39,607 bases of DNA from DASYHS01 sp035998295 (GTDB lineage Bacteria; Pseudomonadota; Alphaproteobacteria; Azospirillales; Azospirillaceae), in NCBI RefSeq assembly GCF_035998295.1, contig NZ_DASYHS010000174.1, positions 1 through 39,607 of the forward strand, written 5' to 3'. Within the stretch, counting starts at the first letter, position 1; each line of letters begins with the position of its first letter. Under the pieces are notes generated by a model. The model searched no databases, was not told where the DNA came from, and was given only the letters and a program-made list of their open reading frames with translations. The translations under genes and the position numbers were made by a program. Shown in pieces: positions 7,388-16,659 of the stretch.

Positions 7388-9070
7388 CTACCCGCCGATC
7401 CGGATCAGATGCACCTCGGTCAGCGGCTTCTTGCCCTGGCTGGCGTTGAAGCTGCGCCGGACCGCGATCCGCACGGCCTGCTTCACGGCCTCGTCGTCCC
7501 GCCGGGTGGCGTCCGGCATCGTCTCCACCGCCTGCCGCACCGCCGTCGTCGCCGCGGTCAGGCTCTCGTCCTGCTCGGGATGGTCCAGAAGGCCCATCAC
7601 CGCGACCTGCGGGTCGGTGACCAGCCCGCCCCGCGGATCCAGCACCAGCGTGGCGACCGCCGCGCCGTTGTACATCATCCGGTGACGGCTGCGCATCGCT
7701 CCCGCGTCCAGCGGCACGATCCGCTTGCCGTCGATGACGAGGCGTCCGGACCTGACGGTCGAGACCACTTCCGCCGGCCCGGGGGCGAGGCGGATCATCT
7801 GGCCGTTGGAAGGTACGATCGCCTGTGCGACCTGGCAGTCGGCCGCGAGCTGCGCGTGCGCGCGCAGATGCCGCTCCTCGCCGTGGACCGGCACCGCAAG
7901 GCGCGGCCGGACCCACTGGTACATGCGGACCAGCTCGTCCCGGGCGGGATGGCCGGATACGTGGACCATCTCGTCGTCGGCGGTCACGATGTCGACGCCG
8001 GCGCGCACGAGCAGGTTCTGGACCCGGCCTATCGCGCGCTCGTTGCCGGGGATCTCGCGCGAGCTGAAGATCACGACGTCGCCCTTCTCCAGCACGACCT
8101 CGGGATGGTCGTCGGCGGCGATCCGCGCGAGCGCCGAGCGCGGTTCGCCCTGGCTGCCGGTCGCGACCAGCACGACCTTGTCCTTGGGCAGGAAGCCGGC
8201 GTCGCGTTCGCTGACGAAGGGCTCGACGCCGTCCAGGTAGCCGTTGGAGCGGGCCGCCTCGTTGATGCGCCACAGCGAACGGCCGACGAGGGCGACGTGC
8301 CGGTCGTTGGCGGCCGCGGCCTCGGCGATGCTCTTCAGCCGGGCGACGTTGGTCGCGAAGCAGGATATCGCGATCCGGTTGCGGTAGCGCCCGAACAGCT
8401 CGACGAGGCTGTCGCGCACCTCGGATTCCGACCCGGAATGCCCCGGGACCATGGCGTTGGTGCTGTCGCAGACCAGGGCATGGACGCCCTCGTCGCCGAG
8501 CCTGCGGAACGCCTCCTCGTCCGTGGTCGCCCCGACCACCGGCGCCGGGTCGAGTTTCCAGTCGCCGGTGTGGAGGATGGTGCCGAGCGGGGTCCGGATC
8601 GCAAGCGAGCTGGGCTCGGGGACCGAATGCGTCACCGTGAGGAGTTCCAGGTCGAACGGCCCGGCGGAGAAGCGGCCCGACGGCGCGATCTCGCGGATGT
8701 CGACCTGACCGGCGAGGCCACGCTCGATCAGCTTCGCGCGCAGCACCGACGCCGTGAACGGCGTCGCGTAGACCGGGCAGCGGAGCTGCGGCCACAGATA
8801 CTGGACGGCGCCGATATGGTCCTCGTGCGCGTGGGTCAGGACCAGCCCGACGAGGTCGTCGCGCCGCTCGACCGCGAAGGCCGGATCGGGCAGGACGACG
8901 TCGATGCCGGGCATCGTGTCGTCGCCGAACGAGATGCCGAGATCCACCATCAGCCATTTGCCGGCATGGCCGTAGAGGCTGAGGTTCATGCCGATCTCCC
9001 CCGCCCCGCCCAGCGGGAGGAAGTAGACGGCGTCGTCATCGGGACTGTAGGGATCGGGTATGGCCGTCAT
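7388..9070 (-). CDS. rnj: Ribonuclease J
   Basis: This 560-residue metallo-beta-lactamase/beta-CASP enzyme combines 5'-to-3' exonuclease and endonuclease activity and acts in rRNA maturation and mRNA decay. The zinc motif HAHEDH lies at residues 80-85. Further ligands are seen in VTHSVPE and in LHTGDWKLD. The beta-CASP region includes CDSTNAMVPG and VATGSQGE, and a later metal motif is HVSGHPARDEL. The C-terminal 100 residues match the usual RNase J extension. ATG 9070 overlaps the coaX stop (ATGA). The birA-coaX-rnj order after nuoN is widely conserved in alphaproteobacteria. Confidence 0.96.
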   Translation of the reverse strand: MTAIPDPYSPDDDAVYFLPLGGAGEIGMNLSLYGHAGKWLMVDLGISFGDDTMPGIDVVLPDPAFAVERRDDLVGLVLTHAHEDHIGAVQYLWPQLRCPVYATPFTASVLRAKLIERGLAGQVDIREIAPSGRFSAGPFDLELLTVTHSVPEPSSLAIRTPLGTILHTGDWKLDPAPVVGATTDEEAFRRLGDEGVHALVCDSTNAMVPGHSGSESEVRDSLVELFGRYRNRIAISCFATNVARLKSIAEAAAANDRHVALVGRSLWRINEAARSNGYLDGVEPFVSERDAGFLPKDKVVLVATGSQGEPRSALARIAADDHPEVVLEKGDVVIFSSREIPGNERAIGRVQNLLVRAGVDIVTADDEMVHVSGHPARDELVRMYQWVRPRLAVPVHGEERHLRAHAQLAADCQVAQAIVPSNGQMIRLAPGPAEVVSTVRSGRLVIDGKRIVPLDAGAMRSRHRMMYNGAAVATLVLDPRGGLVTDPQVAVMGLLDHPEQDESLTAATTAVRQAVETMPDATRRDDEAVKQAVRIAVRRSFNASQGKKPLTEVHLIRIGG

Positions 9071-9852
9071 CGAACCGTGTTGAGCTTGTGGACGAGCAGC
9101 AGCCCGCGCATGGTCAGTTCGCTGTCGACGTGCTGGATCATGGGGGTCGCCTCCGCGAACACGCGACCGAGGCCCCCGGTTGCGACCACCGTCACCGGCG
9201 GATCGCCGGTCGGGGACAGCTCCTCCACGATCCGCTTCAGCAGCCCTTCGATCAGGCTGGTGTAGCCCCAGAACATGCCGGACTGCATGGCGCCGACCGT
9301 GCCGCGGCCGATCACCTGGGGCGGCCGCAGGATCTCGACCTTGGGGAGCTGTGCCGCGACCCGGTGCAGCGCGTCGAGTGCCAGGTTCGGCCCCGGCGCG
9401 ATGATCCCGCCGCAGAAATTGCCCTCCGCGTCGACGACGTCGAAGGTGGCGCCGGTGCCGATGTCGACGACGACCAGCGGCGGCCGATAGGTCGCGACGG
9501 CCGACAGCGAGTTGACGAGCCGGTCCGCGCCCGCCTCCTTGGGATTGTCGATGCGCACCTCGATGCCGAGCTTCACCGCCGGGTCCCCGATCCGCATCGG
9601 CTCGCAGCCGAAATGGTCCCGGCACAGGCGAAGCAGGTCGTATGTCGCCGCCGGCACGACGCTGGACAGGATCGCCGCGTCCACGTCCGCCGGGACCAGC
9701 CCCTTCATTGCCATGAGGCTGGCGAGCCAGACCGCGTACTCGTCGGCCGTGCGCCGGCTGTCGGTGGAAATGCGCCACTGGCCCCGCTTGTCGTCGCCGT
9801 CATAGACCGCGAAGACGACGTTGGTGTTGCCGGCATCGATCGCGAGCAGCAT
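9067..9852 (-). CDS. coaX: Type III pantothenate kinase
   Basis: The enzyme phosphorylates pantothenate, the first step of coenzyme A synthesis. It belongs to the ASKHA fold: LLAIDAGNTNVVFAVYD at the N terminus is the phosphate-1 loop, PLVVVDIGTGATFDVVD the second, and GGIIAPGPNLALDAL and ATGGLGRVF follow. A GTG start at 9861 would add three residues and overlap birA. I prefer ATG 9852 (261 aa), one base after the birA stop, because GGGAG lies eight bases upstream and MLLAIDAGN is the usual start of the family. Confidence 0.94.
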   Translation of the reverse strand: MLLAIDAGNTNVVFAVYDGDDKRGQWRISTDSRRTADEYAVWLASLMAMKGLVPADVDAAILSSVVPAATYDLLRLCRDHFGCEPMRIGDPAVKLGIEVRIDNPKEAGADRLVNSLSAVATYRPPLVVVDIGTGATFDVVDAEGNFCGGIIAPGPNLALDALHRVAAQLPKVEILRPPQVIGRGTVGAMQSGMFWGYTSLIEGLLKRIVEELSPTGDPPVTVVATGGLGRVFAEATPMIQHVDSELTMRGLLLVHKLNTVR

Positions 9853-9853
9853 C

Positions 9854-10672
9854 TTACGCACTCCCGGGCTGGCCGCCGAAGAACACGTCGCCCGCGGCGA
9901 TGCGCCGGAGCCCGCCCTCGGCCGTCTCGATCACCAGGGCTCCGTCCTCGTCGACATCCGCGAACCGGCCCTGGAACGTCGCGTTGTCGAGCCTCGCCGT
10001 CACCGGCCCGCCCCTGCCGTGCGCGACCGAGAGCCAGGCGGCGCGCACCGGCGCGAAGCCCTGGGCCGCCCAGCGCCGCTCCCAGCGGTCGAGGGCGGCC
10101 GCGAGGGGTTCGAGCACGTCCTCCGGGCCTCGGACCGCCGCGCCGGCGGCGCGCAGCGAGGTCGTGGGGTAAAGCGCGTCGTCGGGGTGATGCAGTACGT
10201 TGACGCCGATGCCGACCACCAGCCAGTCGACCGTCCCGCCGGCGGTGGTCTCCGATTCGAGCAGGATACCCGACACCTTCGCGCCGTCCAGCAGCACGTC
10301 GTTCGGCCACTTGCAGCGCACCGCCACCGCGTCTGGCACCAGGGCGCACAGCGCCTCGGCCACCGCTATCGCGGCGACGAAGGAGAGCTGCGCCGCGCGC
10401 GCCGGGCGTCCGCCGGGCCGCAGCACGATCGAGGCGAGCAGGTTGCCTTCGGGCGAGGTCCAGGCCCGCCCCCTGCGTCCCCTGCCCGCCTCCTGGCGCC
10501 GCGCGGTCACGACGGTGCCATGGGCCGCGCCGTCGCGCGCGAGGGCCTTGGCGACGTCGCTCGTGCTGCCGACGACGTCATGAGCCAGAAGCCGCCAGCC
10601 CTCGGGCAGAGGACAGGTCCCGCGATCCGGGGCGGCGGCGCTCGCCGCCCCCGCCTCCGGGTCGCCGCTCAT
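9854..10672 (-). CDS. birA: Biotin-[acetyl-CoA-carboxylase] ligase, no DNA-binding domain
   Basis: This 272-residue enzyme attaches biotin to the carrier domain of biotin-dependent carboxylases through biotinyl-AMP. The biotin loop is GRGRRGRAW (about 63-71), the central motif KWPNDV starts at residue 121, and the likely catalytic lysine is in GAKVSGIL. VVGIGVNV and the small C-terminal SH3-like domain are also present. Unlike E. coli BirA there is no N-terminal helix-turn-helix, so this is a monofunctional ligase that cannot itself repress biotin genes. Start ATG 10672 overlaps the nuoN stop (ATGA); the long open frame further upstream is antiparallel shadow. Confidence 0.95.
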   Translation of the reverse strand: MSGDPEAGAASAAAPDRGTCPLPEGWRLLAHDVVGSTSDVAKALARDGAAHGTVVTARRQEAGRGRRGRAWTSPEGNLLASIVLRPGGRPARAAQLSFVAAIAVAEALCALVPDAVAVRCKWPNDVLLDGAKVSGILLESETTAGGTVDWLVVGIGVNVLHHPDDALYPTTSLRAAGAAVRGPEDVLEPLAAALDRWERRWAAQGFAPVRAAWLSVAHGRGGPVTARLDNATFQGRFADVDEDGALVIETAEGGLRRIAAGDVFFGGQPGSA

Positions 10673-12114
10673 CCCGCGAACAGCGAGGCGGCCGCCGCCG
10701 CGGCGCCGTCGAGCAGCGGCGCCGGGAAGACGAAGAACAGCAGCGTGAACAGGCTCGTGCCCGCGACGACCACGGCGAGCTCGCCGCCGATCCTGCGGTC
10801 CAGCGGCTCCGGCGCCTCGTCGACGTACATCAGCTTGACGATGCGCAGGTAGTAGAAGGCGCCGACCACGCTGGACAGCACGCCGATCACCGCAAGGACG
10901 TAGAGGCCCGCCTCGATCGCAGCCTGGAACACGAACAGCTTCGCGAAGAAGCCCGCGGCCGGCGGAATCCCCGCCATCGAGAACATGAAGATCAGCATCG
11001 CGAAGGCGAGCATCGGATGCGTCTTCGACAGCCCGGCGAGGTCCCGGATCTCCTCGACCATCCGGCCGTTCTGCCGCATGCACAAGATCACGGCGAAGGT
11101 GCCGACGGTCATGAGGACGTAGACCGCCATGTAGATCATGACGCCGCGCACGCCGAGCTCGGTGCCCGAGGCGAGGCCGACCAGCGCGTAGCCGACATGG
11201 CCGATCGAGCTGTAGGCCATCAGGCGCTTGATGTTGGTCTGCCCGATCGCGGCGAAGGAGCCGAGCAGCATCGAGGCGACCGCGGTGAAGTAGATGATCT
11301 GCCGCCATTCGTCGACGAGATCGCCGAACGGCTCGACCAGCAGGCGGACGAACAGCGCGATGGCCGCGACCTTGGGCGCCACGGCGAAGAACGCCGTCAC
11401 CGGGGTCGGGGCACCTTCGTAGACGTCGGGCGTCCACATGTGGAAGGGCACGGCGGAGATCTTGAACGCGACGCCGGCGGCGACGAAGACCAGGCCGACG
11501 ACCAGCCCGACCGGAGGCTGGCCGCCGTCCACGAACAGTCCGGTCAGCCGGTCGAACCCGGTCGTCCCGGCGAAGCCGTAGACCATGGAGGCGCCGTACA
11601 GGAGCATGCCCGACGACAGGGCGCCGAGGACGAAGTACTTCAGGCCCGCCTCGGAGCTCTTCGCGAAATCGCGGCGGAACGCCGCGATGACGTAGAGCGC
11701 CAGGCTCTGCATCTCCAGCCCGACATAGAGGGACATCAGGTCGTTGGCCGAGACCATCATCAGCATGCCGACGGTGGCCAGCAGCATCAGGATCGGGAAC
11801 TCGAACCGGCGCATCTGCTCCCGCTCGATGTAGTCGAGCGACAGGACGATCGACAGCGCCGCGCCCAGCAGGACGAGGACCTTCATGTACCGGGCGAAGC
11901 CGTCCATCACGAACAGGCCGTTGAAGGTGACCTCGCGCACGCCGCCGCTGCCGAGCACCAGCCAGGCCGCCACCACCATCGCCGCGACGGCGAGCCAGGC
12001 CACCAGCCGGGTGGAGCCGTCGCCGCGGAATACGCCCAGCATCAGCAGCGCCATGGCCGAACAGGCCAGGAAGATCTCCGGCAGGGCCGGCAGGAGGTCG
12101 GGGAATTCGCTCAT
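10669..12114 (-). CDS. nuoN: NADH-quinone oxidoreductase subunit N
   Basis: This 481-residue antiporter-like subunit of respiratory complex I has about 14 membrane helices and takes part in proton pumping. The proton-channel half-helix regions are visible: YIEREQMRRFEF, FVGL-type SLYVGLEMQSLALYV with its conserved Glu, a Lys-containing segment FKISAVPFHMWTPDVYEGAP, and QTNIKRLMAYSSIGHVGY. Length matches the family. It is the last complex I gene; its stop overlaps the birA start. Fifteen bases separate it from nuoM. Confidence 0.97.
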   Translation of the reverse strand: MSEFPDLLPALPEIFLACSAMALLMLGVFRGDGSTRLVAWLAVAAMVVAAWLVLGSGGVREVTFNGLFVMDGFARYMKVLVLLGAALSIVLSLDYIEREQMRRFEFPILMLLATVGMLMMVSANDLMSLYVGLEMQSLALYVIAAFRRDFAKSSEAGLKYFVLGALSSGMLLYGASMVYGFAGTTGFDRLTGLFVDGGQPPVGLVVGLVFVAAGVAFKISAVPFHMWTPDVYEGAPTPVTAFFAVAPKVAAIALFVRLLVEPFGDLVDEWRQIIYFTAVASMLLGSFAAIGQTNIKRLMAYSSIGHVGYALVGLASGTELGVRGVMIYMAVYVLMTVGTFAVILCMRQNGRMVEEIRDLAGLSKTHPMLAFAMLIFMFSMAGIPPAAGFFAKLFVFQAAIEAGLYVLAVIGVLSSVVGAFYYLRIVKLMYVDEAPEPLDRRIGGELAVVVAGTSLFTLLFFVFPAPLLDGAAAAAASLFAG

Positions 12115-12129
12115 CTGTCCTCTCCCGGC

Positions 12130-13644
12130 TCAGCGTCCGGCCACGCGCACCGCGGCCCCGTCGGCGAGCGCGGTCTGGTAGGTCTCGATCAGGTTCTCAA
12201 CCGACACGCTGAAGACGTCGATGAACGTGGCGGGATAGATCCCCATCCACAGCACCAGCAGCACCAGCGGCGCGAAGATCGCCATCTCCCGCGGCTCCAG
12301 GTCGAGCATCGTCTTGACGTCGTCGCGCGTCAGCTTGCCGAAGACGACGCGCCGGTAGAGCCACAGCATGTATCCGGCGCCGAGGATCATGCCGGTCGCC
12401 GCCAGCGTCGCCACCCAGGTGTTGTCGCGGAACGCCCCCAGCAGCACCAGGAACTCGCCGACGAAGCCGCTGGTCCCGGGCATGCCGACCGACGCCAGCG
12501 TCATCAGCAGGAACACGACCGCGTATTTGGGCATGTTGTTCACGAGCCCGCCGTAGCGCGCGATCTCGCGGGTGTGGAGCCGGTCGTAGACGACGCCCAC
12601 GCACAGGAACAGCGCGCCCGACACGATGCCGTGCGAGAGCATCTGGAAGATCGCGCCCTCGATGCCCTGCTGGGTCATCGTGAACATGCCGATCGTCACG
12701 AAGCCCATATGCGCGATCGAGGAGTAGGCGATCAGCTTCTTCATGTCCTCCTGGGCGAGCGCGACCAGGGAGGTGTAGATCACCGCGACCACGCTCAGCG
12801 TGTAGATCAGCGGCGTGAAGTACTCCGTCGCCTCGGGCAGGATCGGGATTGAGAAGCGCAGGAAGCCGTAGCCGCCCATCTTCAGCAGCACGCCGGCCAG
12901 GATCACCGAGCCCGCCGTCGGCGCCTCGACATGGGCGTCCGGCAGCCAGGTGTGGACCGGCCACATCGGCACCTTGACCGCGAAGGAGGCGAACAGCGCC
13001 AGCCACATCCAGAGCTGCATCTGGACCGGGAAGGTGGTCGCCATCAGCGTCGGGACGTCGGTTGTGCCGGCCACGAAGTACATCGCCAGGATGGCGAGCA
13101 GCATCAGCACCGAGCCCAGCAGCGTGTACAGGAAGAACTTGAACGCCGCGTAGACCCGCCGCTGGCCGCCCCAGATCCCGATGATCAGGAACATCGGGAT
13201 CAGGACGCCCTCGAAGAACACGTAGAACAGCACGAAGTCGAGCGCGCAGAACATCCCGACCATCAGCGTCTCGAGCGCGAGGAAGGCGATCATGTACTCC
13301 TTCACCCGGTGCCGGACCGCCTTCCAGCTCGCCAGGATGCACAGCGGCGTCAGGAAGGTCGACAGCAGGACGAACAGGATCGAGATCCCGTCCACGCCCA
13401 TGTGGTAGTTGATGTTGAACGCCGGGATCCATGCCGCCCGCTCGACCATCTGGAAGTCGGCGGTGCCCGCATCGAAGCCGGCCCAGATGAACAGCGACAG
13501 CACGAAGGTGATCAGCGACGTCCAAAGCGCGATGAACCGCGCGTTGCGCGCCTGCACCTCGGGGTCGCCCGGGGTGAAGAATACGAACAGCGCGCCGATG
13601 AGCGGCACGAAGGTCGTGATCGACAGGATCGGAAACCCGGTCAT
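12130..13644 (-). CDS. nuoM: NADH-quinone oxidoreductase subunit M
   Basis: This 504-residue, roughly 14-helix antiporter-like subunit of complex I contains the conserved glutamate in FFEGVLIPMFLIIG, the VKVPMWPVHTWLPDAHVEAPT motif with its pumping lysine, and AQEDMKKLIAYSSIAHMGF. It sits between nuoL and nuoN in canonical order. Its ATG follows the nuoL stop by 20 bases. Length and motif order are normal. Confidence 0.97.
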   Translation of the reverse strand: MTGFPILSITTFVPLIGALFVFFTPGDPEVQARNARFIALWTSLITFVLSLFIWAGFDAGTADFQMVERAAWIPAFNINYHMGVDGISILFVLLSTFLTPLCILASWKAVRHRVKEYMIAFLALETLMVGMFCALDFVLFYVFFEGVLIPMFLIIGIWGGQRRVYAAFKFFLYTLLGSVLMLLAILAMYFVAGTTDVPTLMATTFPVQMQLWMWLALFASFAVKVPMWPVHTWLPDAHVEAPTAGSVILAGVLLKMGGYGFLRFSIPILPEATEYFTPLIYTLSVVAVIYTSLVALAQEDMKKLIAYSSIAHMGFVTIGMFTMTQQGIEGAIFQMLSHGIVSGALFLCVGVVYDRLHTREIARYGGLVNNMPKYAVVFLLMTLASVGMPGTSGFVGEFLVLLGAFRDNTWVATLAATGMILGAGYMLWLYRRVVFGKLTRDDVKTMLDLEPREMAIFAPLVLLVLWMGIYPATFIDVFSVSVENLIETYQTALADGAAVRVAGR

Positions 13645-13664
13645 TTCTGGCAGCCCTCGTGTGC

Positions 13665-15590
13665 TCAGCCGAAGAAGTAGAACCAGCTCACCAGCAGCAC
13701 CACGCCGATCACCATCGCGAAGGCGTAGTGATAGACGTAGCCGGACTGCAGGCGGACCGCGCGCTGGGAGAGGCCGCGCGTCGCCGCGGCGATGCCGTCG
13801 GGCCCGATCCCGTCGATGATGGCGCCGTCACCCGACTTCCAGAGGCCGCGGCCCAGCGCCAGCGAGGGCCGGACGAACACACGGTCGTAGAGTTCGTCGA
13901 AGTACCACCGATTGTAGAAGAGCCGGTAGACGGCCGGGAGCGCCGAGGCGACCCTGCCCGGCAGGTCCGGCCGCAGGACGTAGCAGACATAGGCGAGCAC
14001 GATGCCGGCGATCGCGACGACGAAGGGCAGCACCGGAACCCAGCCCGGGACGTGGTGCGCCGCCTCGACCGTATCGTTCTCCGGCAGCACGAACAGCGCC
14101 GCCCCCCAGAACTCCCCGCGCGCCTCGCCCGCGAACCAGTCGAAGGCCACGACGCCCGACAGCACGGCGCCGACGGCCAGCACGGCGAGCGGCACCGTCA
14201 TGACCGGCGGCGATTCGTGGACATGCGCCATCACGCGCTCGTTGGCGCGCGGCGCGCCATGGAACGTCATGAACAACAGGCGCCAGGAATAGAAGGCGGT
14301 GAGGAACGCGGCGGTGATGCCGATCCAGAAGGCGAAGGCGCCGACCCCGCTGTGCGCGGCATAGGCCGCCTCGAGGATCAGGTCCTTGGAGTAGTAACCG
14401 GAGAACAGCGGGATGCCGGCCAGCGCGAGGCTGCCGATCCACATCATCGCGTAGGTGAAGGGGATCAGGCGCCATATGCCGCCCATCTTGCGCATGTCCT
14501 GCTCGTCCGACATCGCGTGGATCACCGAGCCGGCACCCAGGAACAGCAGCGCCTTGAAGAAGGCGTGCGTCATCAGGTGGAAGATCGCCGCGCTGTAGGC
14601 CGAGACGCCGAGCGCGAAGAACATGTAGCCGAGCTGGCTCATGGTCGAATAGGCGATCACCCGCTTGATGTCGAACTGGGTCATGCCGATCGTCGCGGCG
14701 ACGATCGCGGTCAGCGCTCCGACCACCGTGACGAAGGCCAGCGCGGCGGGCGCGTACTCGAACAGCGGGGACAGCCGCGCCACCATGAACACGCCGGCGG
14801 TGACCATGGTCGCGGCATGGATCAGCGCGGAGACCGGCGTCGGGCCTTCCATCGCGTCCGGCAGCCAGGTGTGCAGGCCGAACTGGGCCGACTTGCCCAT
14901 CGCGCCCATGAACAGCAGCAGGCACGCGATCGTCAGCGCGTGCCCCTCGATGCCGAGGAACGCGAACCGGTCGCCGGCATGGGCCGGGGCCGACGCGAAG
15001 ATCGCATCGAACTCGATCGTGCCGAAGATCACGAACACCAGCATGATGCCGAGCGCGAAGCCGAAGTCGCCGACCCGGTTGACGATGAAGGCCTTCATCG
15101 CCGCGGCGTTGGCCGACGGCTTCTCGTACCAGAAATTGATCAGCAGGTAGGAGGCGAGGCCGACGCCTTCCCAGCCGAAGAACATCTGCAGCAGGTTGTC
15201 GGCCGTCACCAGCATCAGCATGAAGAAGGTGAACAGGCTCAGATAAGCCATGAACCGCGGAATGGAGTGGTTGTGGCTCATGTAGCCGATCGAGTACACG
15301 TGGACCATCGAGGAGACGACGGTCACGACGATCAGCATCACGGCGGTCAGCGTGTCGAACCGCAGCGACCACGCGGCCTCGAAGCTGCCGCTGTCGATCC
15401 ACGTGAACAGCTCGACCGTGCGCGCGTCGCCGCCGAGCGCGATGTCGCCGAACAGCCAGATCGAGATCAGCATCGAGACGAGCAGGCCGCCCGTCGTCAC
15501 GATCTGGGCTCCCCGGTCGCCGATCCACTTGCCGAAGAAGCCGGCGACGATGGCGCCGAGCAGCGGCAGGAAAATGGCTGCGCTCTCCAT
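13665..15590 (-). CDS. nuoL: NADH-quinone oxidoreductase subunit L
   Basis: The largest membrane subunit of complex I here (641 residues, about 16 helices) ends in the long lateral helix that runs along the membrane arm. Typical motifs are FFGWEGVGLASYLLI with the channel glutamate, KSAQFGLHTWLPDAMEGPTPVSALIHAATMV, MTQFDIKRVIAYSTMSQLGYM, and FFKALLFLGAGSVIHAM. The C-terminal region from about residue 530 includes LYNRWYFDELYDRVFV-type sequence at the base of the lateral helix. nuoK ends 12 bases upstream. Confidence 0.97.
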   Translation of the reverse strand: MESAAIFLPLLGAIVAGFFGKWIGDRGAQIVTTGGLLVSMLISIWLFGDIALGGDARTVELFTWIDSGSFEAAWSLRFDTLTAVMLIVVTVVSSMVHVYSIGYMSHNHSIPRFMAYLSLFTFFMLMLVTADNLLQMFFGWEGVGLASYLLINFWYEKPSANAAAMKAFIVNRVGDFGFALGIMLVFVIFGTIEFDAIFASAPAHAGDRFAFLGIEGHALTIACLLLFMGAMGKSAQFGLHTWLPDAMEGPTPVSALIHAATMVTAGVFMVARLSPLFEYAPAALAFVTVVGALTAIVAATIGMTQFDIKRVIAYSTMSQLGYMFFALGVSAYSAAIFHLMTHAFFKALLFLGAGSVIHAMSDEQDMRKMGGIWRLIPFTYAMMWIGSLALAGIPLFSGYYSKDLILEAAYAAHSGVGAFAFWIGITAAFLTAFYSWRLLFMTFHGAPRANERVMAHVHESPPVMTVPLAVLAVGAVLSGVVAFDWFAGEARGEFWGAALFVLPENDTVEAAHHVPGWVPVLPFVVAIAGIVLAYVCYVLRPDLPGRVASALPAVYRLFYNRWYFDELYDRVFVRPSLALGRGLWKSGDGAIIDGIGPDGIAAATRGLSQRAVRLQSGYVYHYAFAMVIGVVLLVSWFYFFG

Positions 15591-15602
15591 GTGTGCCTGC
15601 CC

Positions 15603-15911
15603 TCAGCCCTTCATCAGATTGATGTCTTCGACCGCGATCGAGCCGCGGTTGCGGAAATAGACGACGAGGATGGCGAGCCCGATCGCCGCCTCGGCCGCCG
15701 CGACGGTCAGGATGATCATCGCGAAGACCTGCCCGACCAGGTCGTTCAGGAAGACCGAGAAGGCGACGAGGTTGATGTTCACCGAGAGCAGGATCAGCTC
15801 GACCGACATCAGGATGATGATGACGTTCTTCCGGTTCAGGAAGATGCCGAACACCCCCAGGGAGAAGACGATCGCGGCGACCGTCAGGTAATGCCCGAGA
15901 CCGATTTCCAT
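15603..15911 (-). CDS. nuoK: NADH-quinone oxidoreductase subunit K
   Basis: This 102-residue complex I membrane subunit has three helices. It starts MEIGLGHYLTV and carries the conserved glutamates in IIILMSVELILLSVNIN and VAAAEAAIGLAI, which belong to the chain of charged residues linking quinone chemistry to the pumps. Only one base separates the nuoJ stop from this ATG. Confidence 0.97.
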   Translation of the reverse strand: MEIGLGHYLTVAAIVFSLGVFGIFLNRKNVIIILMSVELILLSVNINLVAFSVFLNDLVGQVFAMIILTVAAAEAAIGLAILVVYFRNRGSIAVEDINLMKG

Positions 15912-15912
15912 G

Positions 15913-16527
15913 TCAGACCCCTCCCCCCGTCGGCACCTTGCGGATCGCCACCACCTCCTCGCGCCGGCGCGTGACCTGGCGCGAGATCTCCTGCCGGCGC
16001 ACGCCCTCGCGCTGGCGCAGCGTCAGGACGATCGCCCCGATCATCGCGATCAGCAGGATCATGCCCGCCGCCTGGAACAGGTAGACGTAGTCGGTGTAGA
16101 CGACCAGGCCGAGCGCATGGGTGTTGGTGATCTGCTCGGCCGGCGGGATCGGCGCCGAGATGCGCGCCGGCGCGCCCGGCGCGATCACCCAGGCGCCCAG
16201 CACCAGGGCCAGCTCGACCAGCAGGATCACCCCGACCGTCGCCCCGATCGGCAGGTACTGCAGGAACCCGCTGCGCAGCTCGCCGAAGTTGATGTCCAGC
16301 ATCATGACCACGAAAAGGAACAGGACCGCCACGGCACCGACATAAACGATGACCAGGATCATCGCCACGAACTCGGCGCCGATCAGGACGAACAGCCCCG
16401 CCGCGTTGAAGAACGCGAGGATCAGGAAGAGCACGGAGTGCACGGGATTGCGCGCGGCGACGACCATGACGGCGGATGCCACCAGGATCGCGGCGAAAAG
16501 GTAGAAGGCCAGGCCCTGCACGATCAT
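15913..16527 (-). CDS. nuoJ: NADH-quinone oxidoreductase subunit J
   Basis: This 204-residue complex I membrane subunit has five predicted helices, with the conserved VARNPVHSVLFLILAF-type segment (here AARNPVHSVL) and VYVGAVAVLFLFVVMMLDI, the region that forms the pi-bulge helix. The C terminus is a charged Arg-rich tail (RRQEISRQVTRRREEV). It is separated from nuoI by 132 bases, the widest gap in the operon; AGGAGG lies about 11 bases before the ATG. Confidence 0.96.
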   Translation of the reverse strand: MIVQGLAFYLFAAILVASAVMVVAARNPVHSVLFLILAFFNAAGLFVLIGAEFVAMILVIVYVGAVAVLFLFVVMMLDINFGELRSGFLQYLPIGATVGVILLVELALVLGAWVIAPGAPARISAPIPPAEQITNTHALGLVVYTDYVYLFQAAGMILLIAMIGAIVLTLRQREGVRRQEISRQVTRRREEVVAIRKVPTGGGV

Positions 16528-16659
16528 GGCGTTCCCCGCCTCCTGCTGTGAGGGAAGGTTTCGAGGCTCACTTCCGCTGTCCCTGTTTCGGGTTCGGATA
16601 GGACTGGACCCGGGCCGGCGCGCCGCCGGGTGCGGTGCGCGGTCCGGGTCGTGGGCTTT

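Noticed and set aside
9854..11437. Extended birA frame with about 250 extra N-terminal residues
   Set aside because: The extra part is antiparallel-phase shadow inside nuoN; the conserved ligase starts at ATG 10672, with an ATGA overlap.
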